Assembly (NCBI GenBank): GCA_013350335.1
Contig: CM023538.1
Coordinates: forward strand, 59,075,080 to 59,139,079
Length of the DNA: 64,000 nucleotides
Direction: 5' to 3'
DNA from: Chimonanthus salicifolius
Lineage: Eukaryota > Streptophyta > Magnoliopsida > Laurales > Calycanthaceae
The stretch's first letter is position 1. Each line of letters opens with the position of its first letter. Made by a program: the position numbers and the translations under genes. The notes beneath the pieces were generated by a model. That model was not told where the DNA came from and made no database searches. It was given only the letters and a program-made list of their open reading frames with translations. Of the stretch, positions 53,627 through 64,000 are shown piece by piece.

Positions 53627-54399
53627 TTGAGATCTTTGATGTGATTAGCTTTTTTTCATGTAGGATCTTTTATTTCTAAGTTACCAACAGTCTTTCGTCC
53701 TCATGATAATTCTCCTTTGACCACTGATAATTCAAGTTTCTAGACTAAGTTGTTATTTTCTTTAAAAAAATATTCCATTTCCAAGTTTGAACTTGATCTT
53801 ATTTACATCCCTATGATGAATGAAATGTGAGATAAAAGTAGTGGACTGATCTATATGATGTGATTTGATTCTGAGGGGTGGTGCTTTTGGTTTTATTTTA
53901 TCAACTATGAGGTAATTTTTTACTGTTTTTCGTATTAACCATCTTGCTTTATACTTTGTAAATTTTGAACTGAAATTTGTTTTTTTTTTTCTAGTGTTTG
54001 GATTGGATAAAGCATAAAGAAATTTTCATTTTCATGATGTATGATCAAATTTGTTTCTTGAGGTCAAGGCATTATTGCTGAAGTCCATATTGGTGTGGAC
54101 TTGTTTTTTTTTTTTAAATTGTTCATTAGATTATATTCCCAATGATTGAACAACTCATAGTTTCAGCCTTGTCTGAATTTAAGTTGCTGATAGCCATAAA
54201 TGTTTCTGAGGGACTTCATTTGTATTTCTGCTATAAACACTCTTTCTTATATTACAGGACATCAACTGCAGATGAAATTTTTGTAGGGTCGGTTTTACTG
54301 TTTGGATGGATGGGCAGCAGACATTGGGGTTTGAACCTTGTATGTTAGAGACTTTGCACTTCTTTTGACACTGTTTTTTCCTCTCACAGTCGATGAGGG

Positions 54400-54530
54400 A
54401 TGATCATATACTGTCTACAGTACCATAATGTTGGTCACATCTACCACTCATTTAAATTTTTAATATTTTAATCAAAATGAATTGTCGATGTGGTCGGTAG
54501 TTTAGTATTGCCGTCAGTATATGATCATTG
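54400..54530. mobile_element. Small foldback MITE
   Basis: TGATCATATACTGTCTACAG at the left mirrors CCGTCAGTATATGATCA at the right, with further pairing of GGTCACATCTACCAC and GTGGTCGGTAG in the arms. About 130 bp; the target duplication is unclear. Confidence 0.55.
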
Positions 54531-56395
54531 TTACTTCTAAGATTTAGAGTTTCTCATCCCCACTCATATCCTGACCATCTAAAATTATTGCTTGTTTTTG
54601 TTCAAGTGAACATTACTGAATGATGTTTTAGGGAAGAAATTCCAAGGCTGGGTTTTGTTAATGGATCTTTGTTGGGATTGTAAAGTCTTCCAAATAATTG
54701 GATGGTTAGTATTGACAATGAATCTTTGCCACAATAGTCTCCGTTTACCTTTTTTTTTTTAATTAAAAAATTTAGAACTATGGTTGTCTTCTCTCATCGG
54801 AAATCTACCAAATCCTATGGGTTTCTCATTGTAGAATATGGATTCATTAAGAGTTGGGTTTGAACATTTTGATTTTTGGTATTGGATGTGTAAAAATGCT
54901 TTTTTATGTTTTGAACTGTTTGGTTTTAGTTCTTCGCACAATTTTGCGGTAAATGTGTAGTTGGTGTGCATGTTTGAATTCCTCACACCTAGGCATGAGG
55001 CTCACCAAATGCGGTGGTGATGTGTCTATTGAAAAGTCTTTGAGATCACCTTGATCTGATCAATTTAGCCATGTTTTTAAGGTTGTAAAGTTTTCAGACT
55101 AAAAATAATTTAGTTCGATAAAATTTTGAAGACCTTAAAAACATTGTTTGATTGTTTCAATTGAGGTAAAGACTTTTTCAATGGATCCATCACCACTCCA
55201 TTTGATGGGCTCCATGCCTAGACGTGTTGGGTGGCACCATGTACATCAGTTCATTTCGCTCATCTTTGGTTGTTTGATAAAGGCTTTGTTTTTCGCTTAT
55301 TTGAGTGTATATAGAAAGAGAGATGAGATTGGAGTGCAACATGCCTTTTCTTTTGATGGGAGAAGGTAGAGATATTTTCATTTTACATAGAACTCTTAGT
55401 AGGCCAAATTTCATTTGAAGCTGAAGTTATCATAAATTCATCTGTTCTTAAAATTTTGAGGATGTTTGCTTGTTTTGATAATTATGATTAACTGATTAAA
55501 AATTCAATTTTAATATTAAATTTGTTGATTTTGCATTTCATAAATTTTACTTTTAATCTATATAGTTGATTTTTTATGCTGTCTATGAAAATTCTTATGC
55601 TAATGCATCTTGAAATCTGACTCTGTCCAATTAAAAAAAAAGTTGAGATTCCTTCCCCCTCTTTCATCTCTCTCATTCTCTTGAAAGCAAAAGGCATATC
55701 TCATTCTTTTTCCCTTGGTCCGGCTGTTTCTTTTAGTCTTAAATGAAACATTTCAACCTTTCAATTGTTGCCCATCTTCAAACAAAGCAACATGGGAATC
55801 GCATCCTATCTTTATATGCATGGTTCTCTGTTTTTGAAATCCAATCTCTATTTGGTCCAATCTGTTCATGGAGACAAGTATCAAGAGAAATTACAACTAA
55901 ACCTTTGAATTGTTGTAGTGACACACAAAGATGCTTATGGAAAGAAGTTCAGGTACAAATTTATTTTCTAGATTCTTATTATATATGTATGATTTTGATC
56001 TGTTGGTTACTTTTGTAGAAGCATCAAGAAATTTCTAACAGATTCAAAACATTGGCGTAGTGTGGCTTGTGGATTATCCATTAGTCGATCATTCAACCTT
56101 CTAAAGGGGGTAATTGAGGACTCTAATCTAGGCAGGTTCTTCTACGGCAAAGAATATTTGTTTCATAATTTTTCAAAATCATTTTTTCTACGTTGAGAAT
56201 GAAGTGAACATTCCCCAATTGTTGTTAGATGGCTTCTAGGTGAAAAGATAGCCAAAATGTCTGAGATATCAATGGCCAAAATATTTCATTTAAAGATCTA
56301 CAATCATATCCAAAGGGATCCTATGAACAATGTTATGCATTTGATTCACGTTCAACACTCCTCTGGGCCACTTCCCATAGTTGTTTACCTGGTAT
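54531..56395. other. Intergenic, no gene seen
   Basis: Scattered short open frames without recognisable domains or a consistent orientation. Confidence 0.4.
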
Positions 56396-57195
56396 GTGTT
56401 GGATTGAGAGACTTGCATATGCCTCAATGACTAGTCAGGTTAGAATACCCCTTATGTCGTGCAAATTATCCTACAGACAATCACAAATCAATCAAGAACC
56501 AAGCAAGAACACAAATTTTACGTGGTTAGGCAAAACCGCCAACGTCCACGGGGTGTGATAATTTCACTATAAAGAATAAATTGGACAATACAAGGATTAA
56601 AACCTCCCTTCCCTCTGTTCCCTTTCTCACAGTCCCTCTTTCTCTTCTATAGTTTCTTTTCTCTCCTCTCTTATCTTAGAGCCATTGAAATCCAAGAGAA
56701 AAAGATATTATATACTTGTGCCTATGAAACATGACTAGGCTTGGTGGGCCTTTCATAAACACAGGTCTGGCCCAGTAAAGGCCTTTTGAGTCAAAACTTA
56801 ACAAATCTCCAAGGGGTCGAACTTTTTCCCCGAGATGAGATATGTTGGGTTTTATGGCTCAAAGCCCTTTCGGGGCTTGCTGTCTGTAAGGCTGGGCCCA
56901 TTGACACAGTCTATGTTATAAGCCCAAAAGTATATATTGTCTCTTTCTCTTAGGGTTTTTTTGGCTGTACAGTTTCTCTGGGTGAGAAACAGAGAGGAGA
57001 AATAGAGACTGAGGAAGAGGGAAAAGAAGGGTTGGGTAATCCTTATATTGCGAGATCTTCTTCATAATGGAATCTTATTGCACGCCTCGTTGATGTATGC
57101 CGAACCACGTAAAATCTATGGTTTCTTATTTATGTGTGATTGCTTGAATTTTCTGTTTGATCTTTTGATCTGGGTGCGGGTAATTCTACAACACT
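56396..57195. mobile_element. Copia-type LTR fragments
   Basis: Segment one starts TGTTGGATTGAGAGAC and ends near CAAAACTTAACA (about 56810), with TTACGTGGTTAGGC inside. Segment two starts TGTTGGGTTTTATGG (about 56831) and ends near TTCTACAACA (57192), with GCCGAACCACGTAAAATC inside. The ACGTGGTT motif in opposite orientations suggests two related LTRs head to head. TG..CA ends are present, but no target duplications were found. Confidence 0.45.
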
Positions 57196-57586
57196 TTATC
57201 CACAGGTGTGACCCTTGGACACCTTGATCATAAAAAAAATAATGCAATGCTGCTTCCTATGCACATCTACAGTTATCTATATTTTGCACCGTTGTATTGT
57301 TCTCAACCAAAGGTGCAATGGAGTTGGTAGGTACACAGATGTTTTTGATAACAAGGGAGATCGGTGTATTTTTTCACCACTTAGATGAGAACAAGTAGAC
57401 GAACAGATAAATTTGATGTTTGTTTTATGAAACACACATCGGTGTATTTTATCATCATTTAAGTGGTGGAAAGGTACACTGGTGTCTCTTGTTATAAAAA
57501 ATATTGGTGTTCCTATCACTTCTCTAGGTGTAGATATCTTTTACTTTTCTCCCTCTCTTTTCTGGAAGATTCTACCTAAATACATA

Positions 57587-58349
57587 GGTGCTCCATTCAG
57601 ACACCCAGAAAATCTGTTACTATACACCCGTTTTCAAAATTTTAGGTGAAATTACCATTTTACCCTCCTACATTTTATCATTCGAATGATTTTTCGGTTC
57701 ATTTTTATGATTCTTCAGATGATTCGACTACACAGTCGAATCGTCCGAAGGATTCTAAGGATCTTTCGAAGGAATGACTACTGATGCTACAGTAATGCTG
57801 CATTATTTAAATAATATATATTTTTTTTAATTTTAAAATTATTTTTTATCCACTGTGTATTTCCAAAATTTTTCAAATTGAATATTCGGACTGATTATGA
57901 TAGCCTGATAAAAATACTTTAAAAATTCAATGTCTATTGACATTTTCCAAATATTTAAAATACAGTGTTTTACAAATAAGAGTATATCTCGGCTGTGCCG
58001 AAAACATATTTGGGAGTGTCAAAAGACCTTAAAACCTTAAAGTATATTTTTTATCATGTTATCGTAATTAGTCTGGATATTCAATTTGAGAAATTTTAAA
58101 AATACAGCGTGTTTAAAAAATAATTTTAAAAGAGATTTTATTATTTAAATAATACAGCATTACTGTAGCATCAACAACAATTCTTTTGAAGGATCCTTCG
58201 AACGATTCTACTGTGTAGTCGAATCGTCGAAGGATCATAAAAATGAACTGAAAAATCATTCAAAATGTGAGAGGGCAAAATGATAATTTCACCTGAATTT
58301 TGAAAATAGATGTTAGTAACAGATTTTTCGGGTGTTTGAATGGGGCGCC
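57587..58349. mobile_element. Foldback element, copy C (763 bp, best preserved)
   Basis: The left end GGTGCTCCATTCAGACACCC and the right, on the other strand, GGCGCCCCATTCAAACACCC start ~370-nt inverted arms covering nearly the whole element. It is flanked by the 8-bp word AATACATA on both sides (57579-57586 and 58350-58357), consistent with hAT-type transposition. The arms contain the landmarks shared with copies at 0.4 and 19.6 kb. No open frame. Confidence 0.85.
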
Positions 58350-58406
58350 AATACATAATGTAATAAAAAATAAATAATTAAGAAATTTACACTCATACAA
58401 TATGTC

Positions 58407-60046
58407 TGTAACGCCCGCCCCTTTTCACTAAAATTTCTCCATGATTTTATTTTTAAAACATTATTTCCATCTTTTCATATCCATTAAAATTATGAATACA
58501 TTACCATAGGGTTCAAAGCATTCCATCCATCTGCGCTGTCTCATATTGAGTTCCTTTTGATCAAATAAGTACTTCAGGCTCTTTTGATCTGAGAACACCT
58601 CAAACTTCTCACCATAAAGCTAGTGTCTCCAGTTTTTCTTTCTCCTCTTGGATTCCTTGGCCTTCTTTCTTCTTCTTCTCCTTTGTTGGTCGGCCAAGAT
58701 GTGTTTGATCAAAAGAAAAACATCAAAGCTTGGGTCGGCTAAGATAGAGTAGATTTGAGAAAGAGATTGGGAGAGGATGTCTCAAGCTTTGGTCTTGAGG
58801 TGGAGGGCCCAAGCTTGAACTTCTTTCTTCTCTTCTTCTCTTCTTTTTTCCTTGGGCATGAGGGACGGCAATGAGAGGGAGAAAGATGGAGAGAGTGAGG
58901 GAGTTAGATGGAAAAGAGATGGAGAAAAGAGATAAGACTCATCTCATTTGGTTGAGTGCCCTGCACTCCACCATTTAATTTTTCCACCAACCAAGCATGG
59001 GCTTTACATGCTTTAATGGTGGTGGTTGGGATAAACCACCACTAGCCAACGTTTTTGGCCTCTTAGGATGAGGTGGTTTGGTCTCCCATCTTTGACCATT
59101 TGACCATATTTTGAATAGTTTAATTATTTAATTAATTAGATAATTAACTTAGGTTAATTAATTCTCACTTAACCTAATTCCATTTTCTTAAATTCCCTCC
59201 ATGTGTCCACCCATGGTTGACCAATTTAACCATGGTGGCCGGCCCCACCAATCCTTGGTCCACCTCACGAAATGAGGTAGCGTGTTAAGTGGGAATTAAT
59301 TAACCTAAGTTAATTATCTAATTAATTAAATAATTAAACCATTCAAAAGGTGGTCAAATGGTCAAAGATGGGAGACCAAACCACCTCATCCTAAGAGGCC
59401 AAAAACGTTGGCTAGTGGTGGTTTATCCCAACCACCACCATTAAAGCATGTAAAGCCCATGCTTGGTTGGTGGGAAAATTAAATGGTGGAGTGTAGGGCA
59501 CTCAACCAAATGAGATGTGTCTTATCTCTTTTCCATCTAACTCCCTCACTCTCTCCATCTTTCTCCCTCTCATTGCCGTCCCTCATGCCCAAGGAGAAAA
59601 GAAGAGAAAAACTAAGAAGAGAAGAAAGAAGTTCAAGCTTGGGCCCTCCACCTCAAGACCAAAGCTTGAGACATCCTCTCCCCATCTCTCTCTCTCAAAT
59701 CTACTCTGTCTTAGCCGACCCAAGCTTTGACGTTTTTCTTTTGATCAAACACATCTTGGCTGACCAACAAAGGAGAAGAAGAAGAAAGAAGACCAAAGAA
59801 TCCAAGAGGACAAAGAAAAGCTAGAGACACTACCTATATGGTGAGAAGTTTGAGGTGTTCTCAAATCACAAGAGCCTGAAGTATTTATTTGATCAGAAGG
59901 AACTCAACATGAGACAGCGCAGATGGATGGAATGCTTTGAACCCTATGGTAATGTATTCATAATTTTAATGGATATGAAAAGATGGAAATAATGTTTTAA
60001 AAATAAAACTATGGAGAGATTTTGGTGAAAATGGGTGGACGTTACA
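58407..60046. mobile_element. 1.64 kb palindrome with LTR-like ends
   Basis: The left end TGTAACGCCCGCCCCTTTTC and the right, on the other strand, TGTAACGTCCACCCATTTTC begin arms of about 765 nt (58407-59173 and 59284-60046) that are near-perfect inverted copies around a ~110-nt centre. The ends have LTR form (TG..CA), and a tRNA-Met primer site follows the right end at the usual 2-nt distance. The palindrome therefore sits where an LTR would be. The open frame at 59483-59824 is arm sequence and its mirror exists on the other strand at 58.6-59.0 kb. Confidence 0.8.
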
Positions 60047-60048
60047 GT

Positions 60049-60060
60049 TGGTATCAGAGC
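60049..60060 (+). other. Retrotransposon primer binding site (tRNA-Met)
   Basis: TGGTATCAGAGC, the standard initiator tRNA-Met primer site of plant LTR retrotransposons, lies 2 nt after the CA end of the palindrome. Confidence 0.85.
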
Positions 60061-60576
60061 GAATTCGGAAGAATGAATCTTTCGAAGTAAGATTAAGACG
60101 GTTTCACATCTCACGTCTCACTGACGGATAAGAATCCCAACTGACTGACTCTTCGGAGTCCGCTGCACGGGGGCTGGGTTAATTTACTTCGATTGACTCA
60201 AACGGAAGCATTCAATCTAAGAACAACATTTGACGAAAAGGAATGATAGCAAGGGAGAAACATTCACTAGTAGATGGATTTATCAAACATAGCAAATAGG
60301 CTTATTTCCCCCGAATTGAAGGAAAAATACTTTATACTTAGGAAATTTTCCCCAAATTGAAAAGAAATACATGATACTTAGAAATTTTTCACCAAAACAA
60401 AGTATGCATATTTGGTAATTTTCCCCTAAAAATGAGAACACGTAGGGTTGGCCAGTTAAGGGCCGGGCTTTAGAAGTTCGGACTTAACTCGTGTCGTGAC
60501 GTCCCGCGCCCTTTGTTACTTTTATTTCAAAAAAAAAAAATAACTCTGATTTTGGTAAAAAGGGGCGGGCGTTACA
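60061..60576 (+). mobile_element. Leader fragment and second LTR 3' end
   Basis: After the primer site comes about 430 nt without coding signal. Then a segment ends GATTTTGGTAAAAAGGGGCGGGCGTTACA-like at 60576, matching the palindrome end GATTTTGGTGAAAATGGGTGG in order. This is likely a remnant of a second LTR of the same family, so the element has lost nearly all its interior. Confidence 0.5.
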
Positions 60577-62676
60577 GTGACTATTCTTGTTTATGTTTTT
60601 TTTTTTTTCAATTGCATGTATTCTTATGTTCTTTTGGATGGTATTACAAGCATTTTACAGTTTGGATGTAAATTTGCTTGCGATTTGTTTCATCCAATTC
60701 TCACTATGGTCAAACTCAACCTGGTAGCGGTTCATTTATTAAATGAACCAATTTTAGCCTTGAACATGAATTTGGTTAGGACTTTACTAGCAAGTCTCTC
60801 TAACGAGTATTTTCACTATGGTTTGTTCTGTGTGCTGTGTATGTGTAGGGACTATTGCGTGTGATGGTGGGCTGTCCTGCTTGTGTACTTGTGTTGCGAG
60901 TGTGGAGACTGCCTTGTGCAGTGGGATTGCTTTGCGAGTGTGAGTGAGTTATCCTTGTTTGTGGGATAGGGGGTCTGTGCTGCATATGGTATGTTTGTTT
61001 CTCTCACTGGGCATATTGGGCTCACCCCTTTCCGTAGAAGAGTCAGGTGGACCTTTGGACCAGTCATAAGGAGATGGAGCTTAGTTTAGTTGATTTTCTA
61101 TTTTTTGTTATTCGAGAAACAAAGATGTAATTGTAATATGAATATTCAAATGCTATGAATGACTGCAATAATGAGTTTGAGATGACAAACTATCTTGCTG
61201 GTTTACTATTTGTATATGTGATGGCATATGTTGTATCATGTCCTTGTTAAATGTTTGTGTTGTGGATCTCATTTCAATTTTTTTTTCCCTTAGATAGTGT
61301 CACTTTGTGAGATTAACGTATATGTCGCGTGATCGGGCTTTACAGGTTGGTACGTAGAGTTGACTACGAGCTGTGCTAGGTTGTTCAGATTACTGAACAA
61401 TAGAGTTCTGAGGTTCGAACAAGCGAGGTTGAAAATCTATATATATCCAGCTGTGTCGACTTTAGAAAGTGCCTAAAAAAATTCATGAAGTTGTTGAGAC
61501 TTGAATTGAGCATTATGAGACCAAGATTGTGAAAGAGAAACTATATGTGCCTTGATTGATTGTAGCATCATTTGATAGTTTTTTTGAGAAATCGTCACTT
61601 TATTCTTCATAGATCTGAAAGAGCGTTTGCGGCTCTGATTGTTAAAGTGATTGGATAGATCAGTGAGAGAGTTCTAGGGACACTAGTGAGTGCTTGATCT
61701 AGACACTCCTCATCAGTTCCTTGGTTAAGTGTTTTTGATCCGTATGTCATCTAATACAGGCTGAGATTGGTGTATCTATGTTGACAAAGTCAATGAATAC
61801 TTTGTGTCTTGTTGTGGTATGTCACGGGGTTGAACCTCTATAAAAATTCTGCGTCGTGGTGATCTTGCCTGCTTACATCTTTATGCTTGATTATCTTCGT
61901 GCATCGGTGAGCATTTAAGACCAAACCCGTACTTGATTAGTTGACAATCTTATTCTTTTTGATTTGTTAGTGATCAGCACCACATCAAAATCCTTGTTGA
62001 TTAACATTGATATCTTGATTGCATAACTGAGCATTGAGTTATTGTATATTATTATTGTTTTTCAATCAAATTAACTTTTTCTGATATTGATATTTGTTCT
62101 ATACTTTGATAACTTGGTTTTCTCTTTTCTATTGGATAATTTGGTTTGGGTTTAATCAATTAATACAGTTTAATAGAGAAATGATCAATTATTTTAGTAC
62201 ATCTGTGAAATAAGGTTGATACCTATTCACCCCTCCCTCTAGGACATATAGGGGATACGTGTCACTATGTCAATAGCCTATAAGGTCACTTTCACATTTT
62301 TAATGTTCATTTTATATATTTTTTAATTAATTTTAGTTTCAATAGACTAAAATTTGAGAAAAAAATTGAAAAATTTCCAACGAAAAATTTGGCACATATG
62401 AGTCAATGATAAAATGCAATATAACTATTTCTGGTGATATCTTTCATTTACTCTAAGATAAGTTAATAAAGTTTATTCGAAAGAAGTTGGTAAAGGTAGA
62501 AATTGATAATGAGATCACTCTTAACGATGAAATCAAGTCTATGATGGATGACTTAGCTCATAATTTGGTCAAGTTAAATAGGTTTTTACCATCATTGTAA
62601 AACTTTCAAATAGTGATGCGTATGCTCTATATCCTTGTTTAGTTTGATGTAATAAGTTTTACGATAATTTAGTCTA
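60577..62676. other. Intergenic with LTR-like debris
   Basis: CACTGGGCATATTGGGCTCA near 61010 resembles CACTGGGCTAGTTAGCTCAC at 4037 inside the solo LTR, and CCTATTCACCCCTCCCTCTAG near 62222 is of a type found beside Copia LTRs. No gene is recognised. Confidence 0.35.
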
Positions 62677-63104
62677 GAATAGTGATCATCCCACGAGCAC
62701 TTTGTGTATGTAGATATGGGTTTTACCGTGATATTCATTTTGTCTTTCACCTGCAGTACCGAAAATATAAAACAATAGGAATGTCAGAAATTGGCTCTCC
62801 AAGATGTTCGCAAGTGATCCAATTGGTGAGCTGATTTCTGTGAACAGTAAAATTGGTTCGCCAAATCACTTGTAAACAGTAAATTCGGCTCGTCAAGATA
62901 TTCGCAAGTGATCCGCTTGGTGAGTGGATTTCTGTGAATAATAAAATCGGCTCACAGGATCACTCGTAAACAATAAAATCAACTCTCTAAATCACATGGG
63001 AACAGTAAAATCTGCTCTCCGAATCACATGTGAAGGACAAAATGGTCATCACGGTAAAACCCGTATCTGTATACACAAAGTACCCGTGGGAGAATCGCTG
63101 GTCT
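62677..63104. mobile_element. Mutator-like MITE, copy C (~430 bp)
   Basis: The left GAATAGTGATCATCCCACGA and the right, on the other strand, GACCAGCGATTCTCCCACGG begin ~65-nt inverted ends that continue into ACTTTGTGTATACAGATA and GGGTTTTACCGTGAT. The middle has repeated TCGCAAGTGATCC and AACAGTAAAAT(C/T)GG(C/T)TC units, like those of copy A. No clean 9-bp duplication is visible. Confidence 0.65.
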
Positions 63105-63864
63105 AATGTGTATTAGAACATGAATGCTGAAATAGAATTATATAGGTAATGGAAAAACATTACTTGAACTAAATCCAACCACAAATAATTTATTGAATTT
63201 GATTGAAATGTAGAATCTTATAATACAATGTATAATAGATATAATTATTATTTTTCTTTAAGTAAATAACTTTTTTTAGAATGAAAATATATTCTATTTA
63301 AATAAATTGCAAATAAATGTTTTTGGTAGACAACATACTTTTAATGGATATGGAGAAATATAGAGAAATCACAAGAGTCTAATTATTATTAATCATTGAT
63401 TTTTCATGCCTCATCTTTCAAAGATATGATAATTTGACGGAGAAGATTTTCTATAATGATATATAGCGCTTTATCTGTCTCATCCAACTCTATGAGACAT
63501 AATATATGATAAATAAGTAATCTATCTAAAAAATAAAATGTTCTAATCTAAACCTTCTCATTTTTATTATATCATGAATATTCTTATATTAAAGGTGAAA
63601 ATAATGTCATGAATATACGGAAATCACATGTAATTTTAAAGCTTACCACCTAAACTATTCATGCATGACAAACTGTGCAAAGAATGAGCAAAGCAACATC
63701 CTTAAAACCAAATATATTGAAGTGCTACAATTTAAGGTGGGACGTGGATAGAATAGGTAATAATTTATTTATTAAATTGGTTGAGCAACATGATTTAATC
63801 CATTTATTAATTATTTCTTAGATTTGAGAAATAAATATAGAAAAAAATTAAATTTAAAATTAAA
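63105..63864. other. Intergenic, no gene seen
   Basis: AT-rich; nothing recognised. Confidence 0.4.
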
Positions 63865-64000
63865 TTTTCTATCAAACCATTTTCCTGAAAAAATTACCTT
63901 AAAAATTCAGCTTTTCATTAAAATCGAGGGAAACCAACGATCCCCCCAGTTTTGACCGTTACCAAAGCAGCATATTTAAAATTACAGGAGAAACCTGTGG
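63865..64000 (+). repeat. Second copy of snoRNA promoter flank, cut by window end
   Basis: TTTTCTATCAAACCATTTTC through GAGAAACCTGTGG at the last base repeats 51031-51150. In the first copy the TATA/telo-box promoter begins about 30 nt further on, so a second promoter may start just beyond the window. Confidence 0.7.

Noticed and set aside
55000..55070. Another possible box C/D RNA (GTGATGT..CTGA)
   Set aside because: The C box is imperfect and the flanks do not form a closing stem.
59483..59824. 113-codon basic open frame
   Set aside because: It lies in one arm of the 1.64 kb palindrome and shows no known domain; composition is driven by AG-rich repeats.
60800..61067. Minus-strand open frames rich in Thr and Gln
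   Set aside because: No domain, and the region is LTR-like debris with GT-rich plus-strand sequence.

Overview
This is a nuclear window from a flowering plant. The signs are spliced genes with GT..AG introns, AT-rich intergenic DNA, a plant-type glutamate-receptor-like channel, an ankyrin/PGG exon, a plant eRF1 gene, a nuclear tRNA-Ala and many plant transposons (Stowaway, hAT, Mutator-like and pogo-like MITEs, L1-type LINEs, Gypsy and Copia LTR pieces). I cannot name the species. Gene density is low: three protein genes (one apparently incomplete), one tRNA and two likely C/D snoRNAs in 64 kb.

Layout. 1-5.6 kb: a foldback element, a 3.3 kb solo LTR with a 5-bp target duplication, a Mutator-like MITE and a Stowaway MITE. 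5.67-6.56 kb (minus): last exon of an ankyrin-PGG membrane protein with no ankyrin exons visible. 6.8-8 kb: dead hAT transposase. 8-22.5 kb: repeat-dominated, including a pogo-like MITE split by an hAT MITE and an array of ~100-bp repeats split by a foldback element. 22.5-32.4 kb (plus): a complete six-exon clade-III-like glutamate receptor gene (910 aa). 32.4-37.5 kb: LINE fragments and tRNA-Ala(UGC). 37.5-46.6 kb (minus): eRF1 with an intronless 437-aa coding region, a probable 6.2 kb leader intron full of retroelement debris, and an unusual 3' region. 46.6-50 kb: MITEs and a purine tract. 50-54 kb (plus): a promoter with TATA box and telo-box followed by two related box C/D snoRNA candidates. 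56-64 kb: LTR debris, a foldback element, a 1.64 kb palindrome that ends like an LTR and is followed by a tRNA-Met primer site, and a third Mutator-like MITE. At the right edge a copy of the sequence flanking the snoRNA promoter begins.

The most interesting signal is at the eRF1 stop codon. The stop is UAG followed by CAG UCA, an exact match to the UAG-CARYYA readthrough context. A perfect 12-bp stem-loop starts 21 nt later, and two candidate 3'UTR introns follow, placed where they should trigger nonsense-mediated decay. The frame stays open across both predicted junctions. This fits the readthrough/NMD autoregulation reported for plant eRF1, in which the release factor senses its own level at its own stop codon; the stem-loop may be an extra part of that switch.
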